From: Volucribacter amazonae
Lineage (GTDB): Bacteria > Pseudomonadota > Gammaproteobacteria > Enterobacterales > Pasteurellaceae
Length of the DNA stretch: 64,000 nucleotides
NCBI RefSeq assembly: GCF_029783845.1
Contig: NZ_LWID01000001.1
Location: 620,001-684,000 of the forward strand
Direction of reading: 5' to 3'
The notes below the pieces were generated by a model, which made no database searches, was not told the origin of the DNA, and worked only from the letters and a program-made list of their open reading frames with translations. Shown here piece by piece: positions 45,948 to 54,377 of the stretch. Both the position numbers and the translations under genes were made by a program. How positions within the stretch are numbered: position 1 is the stretch's first letter; every line of letters starts with the position of its first letter.

Positions 45948-47909
45948 TTATTCAGTTTCTTGAATATAATCTTCAATAGGTTTGTTATTAATCAGCGTTT
46001 TTCCGTTGGCTTGATGATATTCAAGCACATAACGATTGTCCATAAGTTTAAAATAAGGATTGAGTTTATTGTTTGGTTTTATGCTATGTGCGAGATTTGC
46101 CCAAAAATCATAAGATAAAGATTGTTGATTTATCTCATCAATTAAACTCGCTGGAATTGAAAGGCGAATATCCGTTGTAGAATTTTCCAATTTATCGCCA
46201 AACATTAATAAATCGGCACGCATTTTATTTGGAATAGCCGGTATTTTGGCATTGAGTACGGCTGTAATTTGCTCGGTATGATGATTATCTGATAATCTAT
46301 TTAAAGTTAAATCAAGTTTAGCTTGCTCAACATTAAGATCAAATTCAGCAATGGCTTGGCTAATTAATGTGTTATAAGCCTGTTTATCAAGATTATTTAT
46401 ACAAGTCAAAGAAAAAAGTGAGTTAGTACAATAATAAATAGGATATAACTCGGAAATAGGCGATATTGTTGCTGGAACAGATAAACGAATTTGACTGATA
46501 TCCAGATCTTCATTCTCTATTTGCAACTTATCAATATTGGCTTGAATATTAAAGGCTATTTTATCTTGCTCAATAATATGGTCATGATAATTTAGCACAA
46601 TATTTTCTAAATTGAATTTATCTTTTTCTGATAATTGTCCAATTTTAATTGTGGAATAACTCTCGGCTTGATAGTGCTTTGCTAGCTCTAACAGTTTGTG
46701 AATAAATTCTGGATCATGGGGAGTATTGATATTTTTGAATAAATATTGTTTTAATATAGCAATATGCCCAGCAAGATCGAACTTATTGGTCTTATGCTCA
46801 AAAGACAAATCTTTAATGCGAGTTTTATAAGGAAAATTTACTTGGGAAAGTGTTAAATGACTATAAATATCACTGAGCTTTGATTGATTATTAATACTAA
46901 GCTGATATTGCAAGTTATTTATTTCTGGGTTTTCATCTTCTCGTTGTTCCGTTATTTTTTTTACAGCGAACGACCAATCAGCTTGTTTATTATTAAATAA
47001 ATAATCAAATATAACATGAGTAATTTCTTCTAATTTTTTATATTGCTCAAGATTATCCATGGACAAATCATATAAGTTAAGTGCTTTTATTTTTTCATAA
47101 AAATTAACTTCATTAGGAATACCAACTTGATTAGATTGTAGGGCAATATGTTGAAAAGAGGTTTGATTATTATAATTTAAATCATCAATATTTAAAGATA
47201 ATTTTAAGTTATAAGTTTGTTGTTCATTAAAGGATTTATCCAATAAATAAACAATATTTTTGAAATTAAATTGATTATTTTCGCCATTAATAAAATTTAG
47301 GTTAGAAAGATGAACATTGGCTTGAATAAGATCATAACGATGATCGCCCATAGGCTGTAATAAATAATTACCCGTTAATTTGCCAAATTCGGTAACAGAA
47401 TCATAATTAAACCCAGTAAGTGCGGTCTGAATTTCCACAAATTTTGTTTTTGAGGCAAAATTTAATTCTGTTTTAAGTAACTGATTAACATTGGTAAAAT
47501 CACGGAATTTCGTTTGCATGGTGGATTGTAAATAATCACCCACCACAGAAAAACGACTATTAATAATATTTTCATCAATAGTAATATTTAGTTTTTCATT
47601 TAATTTACGAATAAGTGGCTCGGGTAATTCTGATTTAGCCAGTATGGCAAAGGGCAAAGCGGTAAGCTCAGTATGAATAACCTCTATTTTTTGTTTTTCA
47701 TCGGTTGGTTCAATGCTAAATGTGAGTTCACGAGAAAAAAAGTTTTGTTTAGTTTGTGCAACGTGAACGGTTAATTTATCACTAAAATAATAAGGAAATT
47801 GTTGTAAGGTTTGGTTAATTTTATAATTGGTATAGAATTGCGCCCCTGTGGCAAGTAGAGCAGTAATCACAGAAAGATTTAAAATAACTTTTAGTTTTTT
47901 ATTCATCAT
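45948..47909 (-). CDS. DUF945 (YdgA-like) envelope protein
   Basis: This 653-residue protein has one N-terminal hydrophobic anchor (about residues 8-27) and a large beta-rich periplasmic part. Features of the YdgA/DUF945 family are FSRELTFSIE, LTGNYLLQPMG and the C-terminal SIPASLIDEINQQ with YVLEYHQANGKTLINNKPIE. The function is unknown; the size is larger than E. coli YdgA (about 500). It starts eight bases after folX on the same strand, so the two are probably co-transcribed. Confidence 0.72.
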   Translation of the reverse strand: MMNKKLKVILNLSVITALLATGAQFYTNYKINQTLQQFPYYFSDKLTVHVAQTKQNFFSRELTFSIEPTDEKQKIEVIHTELTALPFAILAKSELPEPLIRKLNEKLNITIDENIINSRFSVVGDYLQSTMQTKFRDFTNVNQLLKTELNFASKTKFVEIQTALTGFNYDSVTEFGKLTGNYLLQPMGDHRYDLIQANVHLSNLNFINGENNQFNFKNIVYLLDKSFNEQQTYNLKLSLNIDDLNYNNQTSFQHIALQSNQVGIPNEVNFYEKIKALNLYDLSMDNLEQYKKLEEITHVIFDYLFNNKQADWSFAVKKITEQREDENPEINNLQYQLSINNQSKLSDIYSHLTLSQVNFPYKTRIKDLSFEHKTNKFDLAGHIAILKQYLFKNINTPHDPEFIHKLLELAKHYQAESYSTIKIGQLSEKDKFNLENIVLNYHDHIIEQDKIAFNIQANIDKLQIENEDLDISQIRLSVPATISPISELYPIYYCTNSLFSLTCINNLDKQAYNTLISQAIAEFDLNVEQAKLDLTLNRLSDNHHTEQITAVLNAKIPAIPNKMRADLLMFGDKLENSTTDIRLSIPASLIDEINQQSLSYDFWANLAHSIKPNNKLNPYFKLMDNRYVLEYHQANGKTLINNKPIEDYIQETE

Positions 47910-47917
47910 TTTTTACC

Positions 47918-48298
47918 TTAATCCGAAAGAGGACGTTGATATTGCATACTTAGCGAAACAGAATCAGCATAACGCAAAGCAAAAGGTTTCTCAATTTCCA
48001 CTTCTGCCCATTGCACCCAAGTATGCTCACTGGCAATAAGTAGCACTTCTTTTACTAAGCGTTCAAGTAAGGCAAAATTATTATTTTCTACATAGTCAAT
48101 AATTTTTTTGGTAATGGTACGATAGTTAAGGGCATCATCAACATTATCTGACAGGCTTGCTTGACCACAATCATATTTGATTTTGACTTGAATAATCACA
48201 TCTTGCTTATTATTAATTTCTTCTTCTTTGATCCCAATAAATGTACGCAGACGTAAATTTTTAATATGAATAGTTGCACTTGCTTGAGGTAAGTTCAT
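47918..48298 (-). CDS. folX: dihydroneopterin triphosphate 2'-epimerase
   Basis: FolX epimerises 7,8-dihydroneopterin triphosphate to the monapterin series and is a paralogue of FolB. IHIKNLRLRTFIGIKEEEINNKQD, DALNYRTITKKI, LLERLVKEVL and RYADSVSLSM match FolX better than FolB. The ATG at 48296-48298 is preferred (126 residues). It follows an AGG site, and the promoter predicted at 48317-48345 lies downstream of the longer alternative start at 48373. Confidence 0.87.
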   Translation of the reverse strand: MNLPQASATIHIKNLRLRTFIGIKEEEINNKQDVIIQVKIKYDCGQASLSDNVDDALNYRTITKKIIDYVENNNFALLERLVKEVLLIASEHTWVQWAEVEIEKPFALRYADSVSLSMQYQRPLSD

Positions 48299-48316
48299 AA
48301 TCTTGCCTATATAACC

Positions 48317-48345
48317 TAGATAAAAACGGAAATGATTGTTGTCAA
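48317..48345 (-). promoter_or_regulatory. folX promoter
   Basis: On the minus strand a consensus -35 TTGACA (48340-48345), a 17-base spacer and -10 TATCTA (48317-48322) lie 18 bases before the chosen start. Confidence 0.55.
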
Positions 48346-48499
48346 GTATAGCGGATAAACAGATTAAATTCATTAACTCGCCCAGAATTTTGCAAGAAAT
48401 CCGCTAAAACTTTAGTAAAACTGACCGCACTTTTTTAGCAAAAATGCCGAAACGCCTATCCTATGAATTTTATTCATAAAAATGATGAATTTTTTGAAA

Positions 48500-48536
48500 T
48501 TGACACATATTCATCTTCCCTTTAATTTAGACGTCT
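48500..48536 (+). promoter_or_regulatory. metF promoter with MetJ operator
   Basis: -35 TTGACA at 48500-48505, 17 bases and -10 TAATTT at 48523-48528 are followed at once by the perfect MetJ box AGACGTCT (48529-48536) at the start site. MetJ with S-adenosylmethionine would repress metF. Operators usually contain two or more boxes; only one perfect box is evident here. Confidence 0.65.
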
Positions 48537-48565
48537 GAATGGCTAAGAAAAAAGAGGAAATATCC

Positions 48566-49465
48566 ATGAGTTATGCTAAAGAAATTGATGCGTTAAACCA
48601 ATGTATCGCTGATCTAAGTGGCGATATTAATGTTTCATTTGAGTTTTTTCCGCCAAAGAATGAAAAAATGGAACAAATTTTTTGGCATTCAGTGGATCGT
48701 TTAAAAGTGCTTAAACCTAAGTTTATTTCCGTTACTTATGGGGCAAACTCAGGAGAGCGTGATCGTACCCATAGCATTGTAAAATCGGTAAAAGAGCAAA
48801 CAGGATTAGAAGCTGCCCCTCATTTAACGGGGATTGATGCTACACCAGAGGAACTGGTAGAAATCGCCAAAGATTATTGGAATAGCGGTATTCGCCGTAT
48901 TGTGGCGTTGCGTGGTGATGAACCAAAAGGCTATACCAAAAAGCCATTTTATGCCTCAGATTTGGTGGCATTATTGCGTTCAGTGGCGGATTTTGATATT
49001 TCTGTGGCAGCTTATCCTGAAGTGCACCCTGAGGCAAAATCAGCACAAGCAGACTTAATTAATTTAAAACGTAAAATTGATGCAGGGGCAAATCATGTGA
49101 TTACCCAATTTTTCTTTGATATTGATAGTTATTTACGTTTTAGAGATCGCTGTGTTGCTACAGGCATTGAAGTAGAAATTGTGCCGGGAATTTTACCTGT
49201 TACCAATTTTAAACAATTACAAAAAATGGCTGCCGTTACCAATGTGCGTATTCCTCATTGGCTAGCCAGAATGTACGAAGGTTTAGATAATGACCAAGCC
49301 ACACGTAATCTTTTGGCAGCAAGCGTGGCGATGGATATGGTGCGTGTACTTTCCCGAGAGGGGGTAAAAGACTTCCATTTCTATACCCTAAACCGTTGTG
49401 AACTGACCTATGCCATTTGCCATACCTTGGGGGTTCGTCCAGAGTTGCCTATAACCGCAGAATAA
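48566..49465 (+). CDS. metF: 5,10-methylenetetrahydrofolate reductase
   Basis: MetF makes 5-methyl-tetrahydrofolate for methionine synthesis, using FAD and NADH. The blocks INVSFEFFPPKNEKME, ISVTYGANSGERDRT, RGDEPKG, AAYPEVHPEA and ITQFFFD are typical. The ATG at 48566 is chosen because GAGG precedes it and it begins like the E. coli protein. The ATG at 48539 lies directly beside the MetJ box and lacks a ribosome site. About 299 residues. Confidence 0.95.
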   Translation: MSYAKEIDALNQCIADLSGDINVSFEFFPPKNEKMEQIFWHSVDRLKVLKPKFISVTYGANSGERDRTHSIVKSVKEQTGLEAAPHLTGIDATPEELVEIAKDYWNSGIRRIVALRGDEPKGYTKKPFYASDLVALLRSVADFDISVAAYPEVHPEAKSAQADLINLKRKIDAGANHVITQFFFDIDSYLRFRDRCVATGIEVEIVPGILPVTNFKQLQKMAAVTNVRIPHWLARMYEGLDNDQATRNLLAASVAMDMVRVLSREGVKDFHFYTLNRCELTYAICHTLGVRPELPITAE

Positions 49466-49495
49466 AATTTGTGAAATATTGGTAATGGATAAAAT

Positions 49496-49530
49496 AAGAC
49501 CTAGGTTTTGCCTAGGTCTTATGCTTTTTA
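49496..49530. terminator. metF terminator, bidirectional
   Basis: A perfect ten-base stem AAGACCTAGG/CCTAGGTCTT with a five-base loop is followed by ATGCTTTTTATT. It also lies just downstream of the minus-strand surface-protein gene. Confidence 0.8.
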
Positions 49531-49534
49531 TTAG

Positions 49535-51949
49535 TTAGATAACGACATTAATATTTTCTTGAACATATAAGGTATGTTCCGATCCGCTATATTGGTAGAG
49601 ATCATAACTAATGCCCTCTATTTGTTGTGAACCTGTTTTGTTCCAAGTACCAGTATCTTGATCTGTATCAGTTTTGATATTTATTTTAAGTTGGTCATTC
49701 CCTTTTATGTATATGTCATTGGAGAGATAAGTTGGAAGTACTTGTATGATATTTCCAAATCCAGTTGATTCAGGTGATTCAGTGAAATCAATAATATCTA
49801 CATTATTTATTTTGGCTAGCAAGTGCTGATTATAAAGGTATCCTTTTACAATAAGAGTATCTCTTCCCTCTCCAGCATGCCATTTAGCAAGGCGACTATA
49901 ATCGGTTATGGTTAGAACATCGTTACCATTACCCGTAGTTAGATATATGGAACTATCTGAATCTTTAATATTAATAGAGTTATTACCATTACCTAAATTT
50001 ACATTTAATGGACCCGATGATTTTCCAGCTAGATTTAAAATATCATCACCATTACCCGTTATAATTTGTACATTATCAGGTGATGAAATGGCACTATGGA
50101 AAGAAGGGAAGTCAATAGTATTGTTTCCGTCTCCTAAATTTATGATTCCGTAATCTTCAATATGATCAATAGTTATTGAATCATTTCCATCACCACTTTT
50201 AATAGTTCCTGTAAGTACTCCAATTTCAAATTGATTGTTACCGTTACCGACATTTATATCACCATGAAAACTTTTTACCCATATATTATCATCACCATCG
50301 CCAGTAGTAATGGTTGAGGCATGAATATTAGCAGCTTCAATTTTGTTATCGCCATCGGCTAAATTAATGATGGCATTTTCAATATTTCCTCTGACTATCA
50401 GGCTATCATTTCCATCTCCTGTAGTAATTTTGGAATTAGAGATATATTTTCCCACTTGAATAAGGTTATTATCTGTGGTTAATGAGATTTCTTTATCTTT
50501 TAATGAAATATAGGCATAATTTGCTTGATTATTGTCTGATAAATCAGAATCCTCAAATTGACTTGTGTTTTCAACGCCAACGACATTAATATTCTGTTCA
50601 ACATATACGATAGGTTCTAACAATAATTCATTGTATCGATATTGATAGAGATCATAATTAATTCCTTCTATTTGTTGTGAGCCTGTTTTTTCCCAACGGC
50701 GAATGTCAAAACCACCGTAACCAGTTAAAACGTCTAGATCGAGTGTAATACCTGAATGACCTTTTATATACACATCATAAGTAAAATTATCAAAATAGCC
50801 GCCTTCAATAGTTTGTTCAGGGGCTAATGATAAGTCAATTATATCTACATTGGTTAGATGTTTTCTTAGAAGTAGACGTTCTGGGGCTTGAAATTTACCA
50901 TGCATAACCAAGGTATCAATATCATCACCTGCATGCCAATAACCGCTCATTTCATCTTTTATTGTTAAAATACTTGCATTGGTTGTGTGTAAAGAACCTC
51001 GTAAAGATTTTATAGTAATATTACCGTCAACAACTACTTTTGTTGCTTCAAATTCATCGATTTCAATAGTATTATTACCACCCTCTGAATATAGCCCTCC
51101 TTCCATCTTGTTGATAACGACATAATTATCTCCTTTGCCTAAATTTAAGCGACTATCAATATTCATTTCATTAATTTGTACTTTATTATTTCCATCTCCT
51201 AGGGTAATGTCTGTATTTATGACATTATTAGCGGAAATTTTATTATTACCATCACCCAAATTGATTTCTTTCGCCTCAATATTGTTTGCGGTTAATGTAT
51301 CATCGCCACTGCCTGTGAAAATCGTTGCAGAATTATAAATATTGTTGTTTACTGTGATTTTATTATTTCCCTCGCCAAGGTTAATATAATCTACCGCCAA
51401 ATCATCAGGTTGGGTTGAACGCGAGGCATAAGCCCTAACACCAATATTATTTGCATTAATTTCATCATCGCCATCGCCAGCAGTAATAGTTGAAGCACGA
51501 ATATCACCTGTAGTTTCAATTTTGTTATTACCATCGGCTAAATCAATGGTGGCATTTTCAATATTCCCATTGACTATTAGATTATCATTTCCATCAGCGG
51601 TGCTGATCGTAGAACTAGTGATATTCTCTTCCACTTGAATATGGTTATTGCCACTATCTAACGTAATGGTTTGATTTTCTAGAGAAGGGTAGGAGTAGGA
51701 TTGTGGTGTAGTGGAAGTATTTTCCGTATTGTCTGTTTGATTAGCTGTTTGGTTTGTAGTGTCGTTTGATGTGTCTGTATTTGTAGTTGGGGCTGTGTTA
51801 GCAGATTGGTTATCACTTGAAGCAGTTGTGCCTGATGATTGGTTATTCGTTGGATTAGTGGCATCAGTTGATGACGAGGTTGATGTATTTGAAGAATTAT
51901 TTTCTACGTTTTGTTTACTTTCATTATTATTTGTGTTACCCCCCCCCAT
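49535..51949 (-). CDS. repeat region of a phase-variable Bap-like surface protein (out of frame)
   Basis: About 800 codons lie downstream of the G-tract. A Ser/Thr/Asn-rich linker (about 70 residues) is followed by two large tandem blocks of about 370-400 residues. Each is built from short strands of the type IxxGDGNDxI and INLGDGNNKI, a parallel beta-helix of haemolysin/RTX-like character. Each block ends GSQQIEGxxYDLYQY then ENINVV. The nominal ATG is part of the G-tract region and has no ribosome site, so this is not an independent gene. It belongs to the 51936-52415 frame. No autotransporter or obvious type I secretion signal is seen at the C-terminus. Confidence 0.8.
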   Translation of the reverse strand: MGGGNTNNNESKQNVENNSSNTSTSSSTDATNPTNNQSSGTTASSDNQSANTAPTTNTDTSNDTTNQTANQTDNTENTSTTPQSYSYPSLENQTITLDSGNNHIQVEENITSSTISTADGNDNLIVNGNIENATIDLADGNNKIETTGDIRASTITAGDGDDEINANNIGVRAYASRSTQPDDLAVDYINLGEGNNKITVNNNIYNSATIFTGSGDDTLTANNIEAKEINLGDGNNKISANNVINTDITLGDGNNKVQINEMNIDSRLNLGKGDNYVVINKMEGGLYSEGGNNTIEIDEFEATKVVVDGNITIKSLRGSLHTTNASILTIKDEMSGYWHAGDDIDTLVMHGKFQAPERLLLRKHLTNVDIIDLSLAPEQTIEGGYFDNFTYDVYIKGHSGITLDLDVLTGYGGFDIRRWEKTGSQQIEGINYDLYQYRYNELLLEPIVYVEQNINVVGVENTSQFEDSDLSDNNQANYAYISLKDKEISLTTDNNLIQVGKYISNSKITTGDGNDSLIVRGNIENAIINLADGDNKIEAANIHASTITTGDGDDNIWVKSFHGDINVGNGNNQFEIGVLTGTIKSGDGNDSITIDHIEDYGIINLGDGNNTIDFPSFHSAISSPDNVQIITGNGDDILNLAGKSSGPLNVNLGNGNNSINIKDSDSSIYLTTGNGNDVLTITDYSRLAKWHAGEGRDTLIVKGYLYNQHLLAKINNVDIIDFTESPESTGFGNIIQVLPTYLSNDIYIKGNDQLKINIKTDTDQDTGTWNKTGSQQIEGISYDLYQYSGSEHTLYVQENINVVI

Positions 51950-52415
51950 TGCTCGCTAAGGCAACGCCTGCTGCGGCAACAGAAACTAAACCTAATGCCC
52001 ACCAAGGATTAAATGCCCAACTGGTGCTTGATAAGGCTTGTCCGCCAAGGGTTTGTGTTACGCTTTGTTCAGTGCTTAAGCTACCAATTACGCCCTCGGT
52101 AGTGCCTGAGGTTGGGGTATAAGCATAAATTTGTCCATCAGCACCTTGTCCGATAATCAAGTTAGCCTCGCCTGCTACCCCTTCGGCATAATAGGATTGC
52201 ACGATAATTTCAGGTTTACGGGCATTATCAATGTAAATATGTAAATCTTCGCCAACACGTTGAGCAGAAATTTGTTGCGGACCGAGTTGGGTTTGTTCAT
52301 CAATTAATTGATAGTTGATATTATCTAATGCGCTCAGGGTAAGGGTTTCGCCTGATTTCACATTAAACGTAGCGATTTCTTGCTTGGCATCAAGTAATTT
52401 TAAGGTGGTTGTCAT
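51936..52415 (-). CDS. N-terminal part of the phase-variable Bap-like surface protein
   Basis: These 159 residues form a prefix like that of BapA/LapF-type adhesins: MTTTLKLLDAKQEIATFNVK, LSALDNINYQLID, EDLHIYIDNARKPEIIVQSYY. A hydrophobic glycine/alanine stretch WWALGLVSVAAAGVALASNG follows. The frame then enters nine Gs and stops at TAA (51936-51938). Eight or eleven Gs would continue into the repeat region and give a protein near 960 residues. AAGGAG precedes the start. In this sequence the gene is OFF. Confidence 0.8.
   Translation of the reverse strand: MTTTLKLLDAKQEIATFNVKSGETLTLSALDNINYQLIDEQTQLGPQQISAQRVGEDLHIYIDNARKPEIIVQSYYAEGVAGEANLIIGQGADGQIYAYTPTSGTTEGVIGSLSTEQSVTQTLGGQALSSTSWAFNPWWALGLVSVAAAGVALASNGGG
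51939..51947 (-). repeat. G9 homopolymer, likely phase-variation switch
   Basis: Nine Cs on the plus strand (nine Gs in the coding strand) lie exactly where the two reading frames meet. Slipped-strand mispairing at such tracts is the standard Pasteurellaceae/Neisseria switching mechanism. A count of 8 or 11 joins the frames; 9 gives a premature TAA. Confidence 0.85.
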
Positions 52416-52611
52416 AATATTCTCCTTAAATGAATAAAAGATAAATTGATTTGTTGTCTTTGCTTTATAGATGATGAAGTTTACATAAAAAAGCAGAAAT
52501 ATACTTTATGTTAAAAGTGCGGTAATTTCAAGCAAATATTGCTCAAAAATAAACAGGTTAAACTATTGGGTAACATAAAGATAGCTAATGCCCTCAATTA
52601 CTGCTACCTTA

Positions 52612-52702
52612 TATAGTAGTCATCCCACTTTAAAATAATACAGCGTTAGCACGCCTCGCCGTACTATTTGTACTGCCTTTATTTTAAATTGAAACGACTA
52701 TA
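52612..52702 (-). mobile_element. Correia-like element, partly deleted (91 bp)
   Basis: The left end is TATAGTAGTCATCCCACTTTAAA (three extra bases) and the right end TTTTAAATTGAAACGACTATA. The middle keeps CAGCGTTAGCACGCCTCG and CCGTACTATTTGTACTG but lacks the following arm. It ends 22 bases before xerD, so it may provide or disturb its promoter. Confidence 0.85.
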
Positions 52703-52724
52703 AAACGAATTATGGTGCGGAATT

Positions 52725-53618
52725 ATGCAGAAAAATCAGTTAATTGAGCAATTTTTAACAGAATTATGGTTAGAAAAAGGCTTATCACAGAATACTATAG
52801 CCTCTTATCGTTTAGATTTACAAGCATTATTATTTTGGCTTGAAAGCCAAAAGCTCTCATTATTAGAATTGGATAGCATTGATTTGCAAACTTTTCTGGG
52901 AGAGCGTTTGCAACAGGGCTATAAATCTACCTCAATGGCTCGTATGTTAAGTAGTATACGCAAGTTTTTTCAGTATTTGTATCGAGAGAAATACCGAGTA
53001 GATGATCCAAGTGCGGTGTTAAGTTCGCCTAAATTACCTAGCCGCTTACCCAAATATTTATCGGAGCAACAAGTAACGGATTTATTGAATGCCCCCGATG
53101 TGGACATTCCGTTGGAATTGCGAGATAAGGCAATGCTTGAACTATTGTATGCCACTGGATTGCGAGTAAGTGAATTGGTGTCTTTACAAATGGATAATAT
53201 TAGCCTTAATCAAGGCGTTGTACGGGTTATAGGTAAAGGAAATAAAGAGCGTTTAGTACCAATGGGGCAAGAGGCGGTACATTGGATTAACGCTTTTTTA
53301 GCTTATGGACGAGCCAATTTATTAAATGAGCAAAGTTCCGATGTGCTGTTTCCTAGTCGGTTAGGCTTACAGATGACAAGGCAAACTTTTTGGTATCGGG
53401 TTAAACATTATGCGGTTCTCGCACAAATTGATACTGAACATTTATCGCCCCATGTATTACGCCATGCTTTTGCCACGCACTTAGTCAATCATGGCGCTGA
53501 TTTACGGGTGGTACAGATGTTATTAGGGCATAGTGATCTTTCTACTACCCAAATCTACACCCATGTGGCAAAAGAACGCTTAAAACGTTTACATGAACGT
53601 TTTCATCCGAGGGGATAA
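52725..53618 (+). CDS. xerD: tyrosine site-specific recombinase XerD
   Basis: XerD with XerC resolves chromosome dimers at dif under FtsK control. Catalytic residues are visible as Arg147, Lys171, His243, Arg246, His269 and Tyr278. The N-terminal SAM-like DNA-binding domain is intact (LTELWLEKGLSQNTIASYRLD). The length of 297 is usual. It is a stand-alone gene flanked on both sides by Correia-like elements, and no integron or phage context is seen. Confidence 0.94.
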   Translation: MQKNQLIEQFLTELWLEKGLSQNTIASYRLDLQALLFWLESQKLSLLELDSIDLQTFLGERLQQGYKSTSMARMLSSIRKFFQYLYREKYRVDDPSAVLSSPKLPSRLPKYLSEQQVTDLLNAPDVDIPLELRDKAMLELLYATGLRVSELVSLQMDNISLNQGVVRVIGKGNKERLVPMGQEAVHWINAFLAYGRANLLNEQSSDVLFPSRLGLQMTRQTFWYRVKHYAVLAQIDTEHLSPHVLRHAFATHLVNHGADLRVVQMLLGHSDLSTTQIYTHVAKERLKRLHERFHPRG

Positions 53619-53624
53619 AAATAA

Positions 53625-53757
53625 GCCGTTTAGTCATACTATAGTCGTTTCAATTTAAAATGAGACAAGGCGGTACGCCGAAGACAGTACAAGTAGTACG
53701 GCGAGGCGTGCCAACGCTGTATCATTTTAAAGTGGAATGGCTATACTAAACGGCAAA
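53625..53757 (-). terminator. terminator split by an element, xerD/yfgM
   Basis: GCCGTTTAG at 53625-53633 and CTAAACGGC at 53746-53754 pair across the inserted element. On the minus strand the distal arm is followed by TTATTTTTAT, so it should end the rlmN-yfgM operon. Confidence 0.7.
53640..53745 (+). mobile_element. Correia-like element, full length (106 bp)
   Basis: Nearly identical to the copy at 20002, with GCCGAAGACAGTACAAG and TAGTACGGCGAGGCGTGCC. The right end is TTTAAAGTGGAATGGCTATA, with two changes near the terminus. It lies in the terminator loop between convergent xerD and yfgM. Confidence 0.9.
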
Positions 53758-53763
53758 AGAAAA

Positions 53764-54366
53764 TTAAAGATTATTCAACCGCACTTCTATCCATTGTTGT
53801 TCAAAAGGGGTAGCTTTATTTTGTGCCTGTTGATAGCTTGCTTTAGCACCTGCTTTATCGCCTTTAGCCAGTAAAATATCGCCTGTGAGCAAGTCTTTAC
53901 GGCTTTGCCAAACTTCACCTTTGACCAGTTTAAGGCTTTCTAATGCTTGATCAAACTGTTGTTGTTGATATTGTACCGCAGCTAAGCGAATGGCGCTGAT
54001 AGACAATAAAATATCATCTTTTGCTTGTTGCGTTGCTTGTTTTAATGCGGTTTCAGCTTCGGTAAATTGTTGTTTTTCAACTGCATTTTTAGCTTGATCT
54101 AATAAAGCAAATACAGCATAACTACTGTTACCATGTTGTTGAACAAGCTCGGCAATTTGGGCTGAATTGTCGGTACCTTGATAAAGAAGTTGTTCATATT
54201 GGTGTGAGGCTTGTAACATTTTTTCCTGTTGATAGGATTGCCAATAGCGCCAGCCAAATACCGCCACGAAGGCGATTATTACAGCAATAATGATGACTAA
54301 ATAATTTTGTTGCCACCAGCTTTTAAGTTGTTCTAAATCTTGTTCTTCTTCTGCGGAATAAGCCAT
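53764..54366 (-). CDS. yfgM: YfgM, ancillary SecYEG translocon subunit
   Basis: This 200-residue inner-membrane protein has a cytoplasmic N-terminus (AYSAEEEQDLEQLKSWWQQN), one helix (about 22-42) and a periplasmic TPR-like domain. In E. coli it links SecYEG with periplasmic chaperones such as PpiD. It follows hisS by 11 bases in the conserved cluster. bamB and der, which usually come next, are absent here because the operon ends at an element-split terminator. Confidence 0.88.
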   Translation of the reverse strand: MAYSAEEEQDLEQLKSWWQQNYLVIIIAVIIAFVAVFGWRYWQSYQQEKMLQASHQYEQLLYQGTDNSAQIAELVQQHGNSSYAVFALLDQAKNAVEKQQFTEAETALKQATQQAKDDILLSISAIRLAAVQYQQQQFDQALESLKLVKGEVWQSRKDLLTGDILLAKGDKAGAKASYQQAQNKATPFEQQWIEVRLNNL

Positions 54367-54377
54367 AATTTCTCCTT

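Noticed and set aside
49535..51700. Repeated short motifs considered as a CRISPR or DNA repeat array
   Set aside because: The periodicity is at protein level (GDGN/LGDGNN strands) with variable DNA; there are no constant repeats with unique spacers.
51949..51949. ATG at the head of the large repeat frame as an independent start
   Set aside because: It is formed by the AAT-G junction of the G-tract, lacks a ribosome site and lies in the middle of one larger gene.
53640..53745. Element beside xerD as a dif or integration site
   Set aside because: The sequence is a standard member of the dispersed family and has no 11-6-11 dif-like structure.
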